A stretch of 64,000 nucleotides of DNA from J095 sp964517605. Lineage in GTDB: Bacteria; Chloroflexota; Anaerolineae; 4572-78; J111. The position numbers and the translations under genes are program-made. The notes below the pieces were generated by a model. It saw only the letters and a program-made list of their open reading frames with translations, ran no database searches and was not told where the DNA came from. The stretch spans positions 258,391 to 322,390 of the forward strand of contig CAZFCE010000002.1 of assembly GCA_964517605.1 (NCBI GenBank), in the 5' to 3' direction. Numbering within the stretch: the first letter of the stretch is position 1; each line of letters starts with the position of its first letter. Below are positions 61,772-64,000 of this stretch, one piece after another.

Positions 61772-62335
61772 ATGAAAGAATTACTGCTTAATGAAACCTC
61801 GCGGCCCTCTCAGTTCATCTTCAAACAGTTATTGAAAGGGTTGGAGAGTTCGGTCCGCTATCGTTTCTCAGACCCCAAAAAACTTGTCGGGGCAGCCGGT
61901 ATTCAAACCGGTCAGACCGTTCTGGAAATTGGCTGTGGTTCCGGGTTCTTCACCCCGGCGCTGGCGGAGGTGGTGGGTGAATACGGCCTCGTCTACTCCG
62001 TTGATTTGCACCCTGTGTCCGTCGAAGCGACGAGCCGGCGAATGAGGAGCCTGGGAAAACAGAACGTTCGAGTGAGCCAAGCCGATGCCCACCACACCGA
62101 CTTCCCTGAGGCCTTATTTGATGCAGTTATTGTGTACGGTGTTGTTCCAGCGCCCTTTATTTCCGAACCGCGATTGAGCCAGGAGTTGTATCGTTTGCTG
62201 AAACCGGGAGGCATAGTGGCGGTATGGACACTGGTGCCGTTCTGGTCCCCTCAAACTCTCATGCAGGCAGCCCCATTCACGCTGTGTGCCCAACAGCAGA
62301 GAGTCCACCGGCTGCAAAAGCCCCTATCCGAATAA
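61772..62335 (+). CDS. Class I SAM-dependent methyltransferase
   Basis: 187 residues. Motif I is in TVLEIGCGSGFFTPALAEVV (residues 49-68), the acidic motif II in YSVDLHPVSVEAT, DA-H-FPEALFDAVIVYGVVP follows and LYRLLKPGGIVAVWT is motif post-III. The general build is UbiE/Menaquinone-type and resembles small methyltransferases found next to stress regulators. The substrate is unknown. It is the first gene of an operon with a TetR regulator (15 bases downstream) and lies just behind the strong promoter and operator. Base composition is lower in GC than in the main window. The C-terminal 25 residues (CAQQQRVHRLQKPLSE) are basic. Confidence 0.85.
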   Translation: MKELLLNETSRPSQFIFKQLLKGLESSVRYRFSDPKKLVGAAGIQTGQTVLEIGCGSGFFTPALAEVVGEYGLVYSVDLHPVSVEATSRRMRSLGKQNVRVSQADAHHTDFPEALFDAVIVYGVVPAPFISEPRLSQELYRLLKPGGIVAVWTLVPFWSPQTLMQAAPFTLCAQQQRVHRLQKPLSE

Positions 62336-62350
62336 GTTGGGTGTCGTAGA

Positions 62351-62923
62351 ATGCAGGTATTAAAACCGGAAATCAGGGAAAAGATATTGTCGGTGGCCGA
62401 GCGGTCGTTTTATGAAGCCGGATTTTCCAGGACTTCGACCCGTAAGATTGCTGAGGAAGTTGGCATGAGTGTCAGCAACCTCTATAAATATTTCCCTAAC
62501 AAAGAGGCCATCTTCGCGGCTATTGCCGATCCTTTTTATCAGCGAACCAAAAGCAACCTGACCTCGCTTTTCAACGAGGAGCACGCGGAAATGGATGCTC
62601 GCATTATTGACATCGCCACCCAGCAAATTATTAGTATGATGATGACCGACCGGCAGAAGTTCGTGATTCTGATGGGACGCAGCGAAGGAACCAAATATGC
62701 GAATTTCAGAGATGAAATTATCGGGATGTTGACCAAACATATGGCCAAAAGTGTCAATCAACGTACCCTGAAGGACGATTTTATTTTGCAAGTGCTGGCC
62801 CAGAACTTTTTTGAAGGCATCCTAAAAATTGCTGAAAACTCTACCGGCCAGGTGATTTTTATCACCGATAATGTCAGCGCCCTGGTGCGCTATCACATGG
62901 CCGGTATCGCTCAATTTTATTAA
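62351..62923 (+). CDS. TetR-family transcriptional regulator
   Basis: 190 residues. The N-terminal helix-turn-helix has the TetR signature EKILSVAERSFYEAGFSRTS, TRKIAEEVGMSVSNLYKYFP and NKEAIFAAI. The C-terminal ligand and dimer domain (about 60-190) is all-helical and not assigned to a named subfamily. It is translated 15 bases after the methyltransferase. Its probable targets are the nested repeat at 61701-61735 and the AGAGCAATCGCTCT palindrome at 62940-62953, so it likely represses its own operon until a small molecule binds. Confidence 0.92.
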   Translation: MQVLKPEIREKILSVAERSFYEAGFSRTSTRKIAEEVGMSVSNLYKYFPNKEAIFAAIADPFYQRTKSNLTSLFNEEHAEMDARIIDIATQQIISMMMTDRQKFVILMGRSEGTKYANFRDEIIGMLTKHMAKSVNQRTLKDDFILQVLAQNFFEGILKIAENSTGQVIFITDNVSALVRYHMAGIAQFY

Positions 62924-62939
62924 TTTTTTTCTTTCAAAA

Positions 62940-62953
62940 GAGAGCAATCGCTC
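62940..62953. promoter_or_regulatory. Second AGAGCAAT palindrome before the GyrI-like gene
   Basis: AGAGC-AATC-GCTCT, sharing AGAGCAATC with the operator at 61701-61735. It lies in the 51-base gap between the TetR gene and the GyrI-like gene, 21 bases before the latter's ATG. It may give separate control of the last gene, or act as a small hairpin in the transcript. Confidence 0.55.
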
Positions 62954-62974
62954 TTTATTAAAAAGGATAAAATC

Positions 62975-63508
62975 ATGTATTCAGTAGAAATTGTAAATAA
63001 AAAAGAAAAGAAAATCACTGCCTGGGTGTTGCACACCACCTTTACCGGGAACCGCCAAGCCGAAGAGATTCCCCCGTTTTTTCACAAAGTCATGGAAGGC
63101 AATACGCTGGAAAACGTGTCTGATCGCGTGAACGGCAATCAGATCTGCGCCATTGATAAACCGGAGAACTCTCCTGAATTTGATTATTATATGGGCGTTG
63201 AAGTAAATAACTTCAATGAGACACCGGAGGGAATGAAAACTCTGGTCATCCCTGCCGGCAATTACGCCGTCACGTCTTTTATTAAAAGAGGAAACGCCGA
63301 TGTGCTTCAGGCTTTTAAGTATCTTACAGAAACGTGGCTGCCTGAGCATAGGTACAAGCAGGATAAAACACCTGTGTTCATTTATTATGATGAAAGGTTT
63401 ATCCCTGTTTACCGGGAAAAAGGGTATGCCGGAAACCCTGTTGCGGAAATTTATATTCCTGTAAAGGAGGCGATTAAAACTGCAAATTCCAGGGCGAACG
63501 CATCTTAA
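62975..63508 (+). CDS. GyrI-like small-molecule-binding protein
   Basis: 177 residues of the GyrI/AraC effector-binding fold (PF06445 type): YSVEIVNKKEKKITAWVLHT opens the first beta-alpha unit, DYYMGVEVNNFNETPEGMKT and LVIPAGNYAVTSF mark the middle, and FIYYDERFIPVYREKGYAGN with VAEIYIPVKE closes it. Such domains bind drugs or other hydrophobic ligands and some hydrolyse them. Following a TetR regulator and a methyltransferase, it suggests a drug- or toxin-response operon. AAAAAGGATAAAATC precedes the ATG. It is followed by a very long hairpin. Confidence 0.84.
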   Translation: MYSVEIVNKKEKKITAWVLHTTFTGNRQAEEIPPFFHKVMEGNTLENVSDRVNGNQICAIDKPENSPEFDYYMGVEVNNFNETPEGMKTLVIPAGNYAVTSFIKRGNADVLQAFKYLTETWLPEHRYKQDKTPVFIYYDERFIPVYREKGYAGNPVAEIYIPVKEAIKTANSRANAS

Positions 63509-63519
63509 TTTTTAATGAT

Positions 63520-63538
63520 AAAAGCCGGGGGCTTTTTT
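63520..63538 (+). terminator. Rho-independent terminator of the TetR/GyrI operon
   Basis: AAAAGCC-GGG-GGCTTTT followed by further T, 12 bases after the GyrI-like stop. Small but well placed. Confidence 0.65.
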
Positions 63539-63544
63539 GCTCCC

Positions 63545-63600
63545 TCCTCCCCCCAACCCCCTTCTCCCGGCGGGAGAAGGGGGTTGGGGGGAGGGGAAAA
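63545..63600. repeat. Very long GC-rich hairpin repeat after the GyrI-like gene
   Basis: CTCCTCCCCCCAACCCCC... / ...GGGGGTTGGGGGGAGGGG, arms of about 25 bases around GGC at 63569-63571, ending in A-rich sequence. It can end transcription of the operon and also looks like the dispersed C-rich palindromic repeat found between genes of many bacteria. A shorter hairpin (AAAAGCCGGGGGCTTTTTT, 63520-63538) just upstream has the form of a true terminator. Confidence 0.75.
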
Positions 63601-63673
63601 ACGTAAAAATTTACCGTTTAACAGATTAGATGCGTTTGCCCTGCTGTAAATTCTTGATTCGAGTAACGGGCGG

Positions 63674-63946
63674 TACTAACCTTTGGTGCTAGTTTTATAA
63701 GCTGAACTCGGCAATCGAAAGTGGGACAAAGCCGTCTTCATCAGCGTGGAAGCCGTACCATTGGACCAAAATGTTAAACATCGCCATCGTAAAGCCTAAT
63801 TTTGTTTCAAAATAGGCCCAGGCCTTGTGGCGGGAGTGTTTGAAATCACAAACGTACGTCAACATCGACAAAATGGTTTCGACCACCATGCGGACATTCC
63901 ACTCGCCCCGCTGACAAACCCGTAAATTGGTCGGAAACCAATTCAT
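63674..63946 (-). pseudogene. Right copy of the transposase 3' end (83 codons)
   Basis: The frame from NWFPTNLRVCQRGEWN to SIAEFSL is open and matches the left copy at 59544-59816 closely, in direct orientation. It keeps the catalytic Glu segment (RMVVETILSML) but lacks the catalytic Asp part. Similarity to the left copy stops at the ATG near 63946, where TAGGACTTACGAAAAAAGGC begins, a sequence resembling the terminal repeat of another insertion element that probably inserted here and continues beyond the window. The outer end ACTAACCTTTGGTGCTAGT matches the left terminus. Confidence 0.75.
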
Positions 63947-64000
63947 TTAGGACTTACGAAAAAAGGCTAAACACGGGTAAAATAGAGCCAATCTAATCCA

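Noticed and set aside
61205..61775. Overlapping open frames on both strands between IS630 and the methyltransferase
   Set aside because: No domain, skewed composition and no ribosome-binding sites; treated as non-coding.
63545..63600. CRISPR-like or phage attachment site at the giant hairpin
   Set aside because: It is a single long palindrome with no repeated spacer units and no integrase nearby.

Overview
The window looks like chromosomal DNA of a free-living, Gram-variable environmental bacterium, most probably a Chloroflexota (Anaerolineae-like) member. This is inference, not proof. It rests on the moderately GC-rich composition, the secreted proteins carrying a YLPL/V-type motif, the wealth of hybrid sensor kinases, and KimA- and WlbB-like proteins embedded in long one-strand operons. 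No rRNA, tRNA or CRISPR array was recognised.

Layout. 1-4.0 kb: a truncated SdiA-regulated-type protein, then a tight CotH kinase / DUF4956 / VTC-domain operon and a small YjfB-like protein. 4.1-8.0 kb: a 21-bp palindromic repeat array, a cysteine-free AhpD-fold protein, and kdpDE without kdpFABC. 8.1-10.8 kb: an FAD oxidoreductase and radical SAM pair. 10.9-18.1 kb: a likely co-transcribed unit of a double solute-binding lipoprotein, two paralogous chemoreceptors and a secreted beta-helix protein. 18.3-24.6 kb: two paralogous exported proteins with four LTxxQ motifs each, lying divergent to a two-component system whose promoter carries CTGAGAA boxes. 24.7-27.2 kb: a FucO-like dehydrogenase with a repeat-bearing leader and a double-FKBP lipoprotein. 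27.2-33.8 kb: a membrane glycosylation operon that contains a receiver domain lacking its phospho-acceptor. 34.0-38.2 kb: an ABC importer whose binding protein carries an N-terminal LysM-like domain. 38.6-46.5 kb: a seven-gene surface-glycan operon (WlbA/WlbE/WlbB-like sugar synthesis, GT39, methyltransferase, deacetylase, and a GT2 fused to surface-type repeats). 46.6-48.8 kb: a KimA-type potassium transporter with a hairpin-rich leader. 48.8-59.5 kb: three hybrid or sensor kinases, glutamate racemase, a ComB-type phosphatase and a family-5 solute-binding lipoprotein. 59.5-64.0 kb: an insertion-sequence island. Two direct copies of one transposase end flank a decayed IS630 gene and an intact methyltransferase / TetR / GyrI-like operon with its own operator.

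The most promising candidate for an undescribed system is the 18.3-24.6 kb locus. Its gene organisation recalls CpxP/CpxRA and Spy/BaeSR (envelope-stress chaperone next to an OmpR-type two-component system), but it uses large, duplicated, cysteine-motif or DUF1566-fused proteins. Function is inferred from motifs and gene order only.
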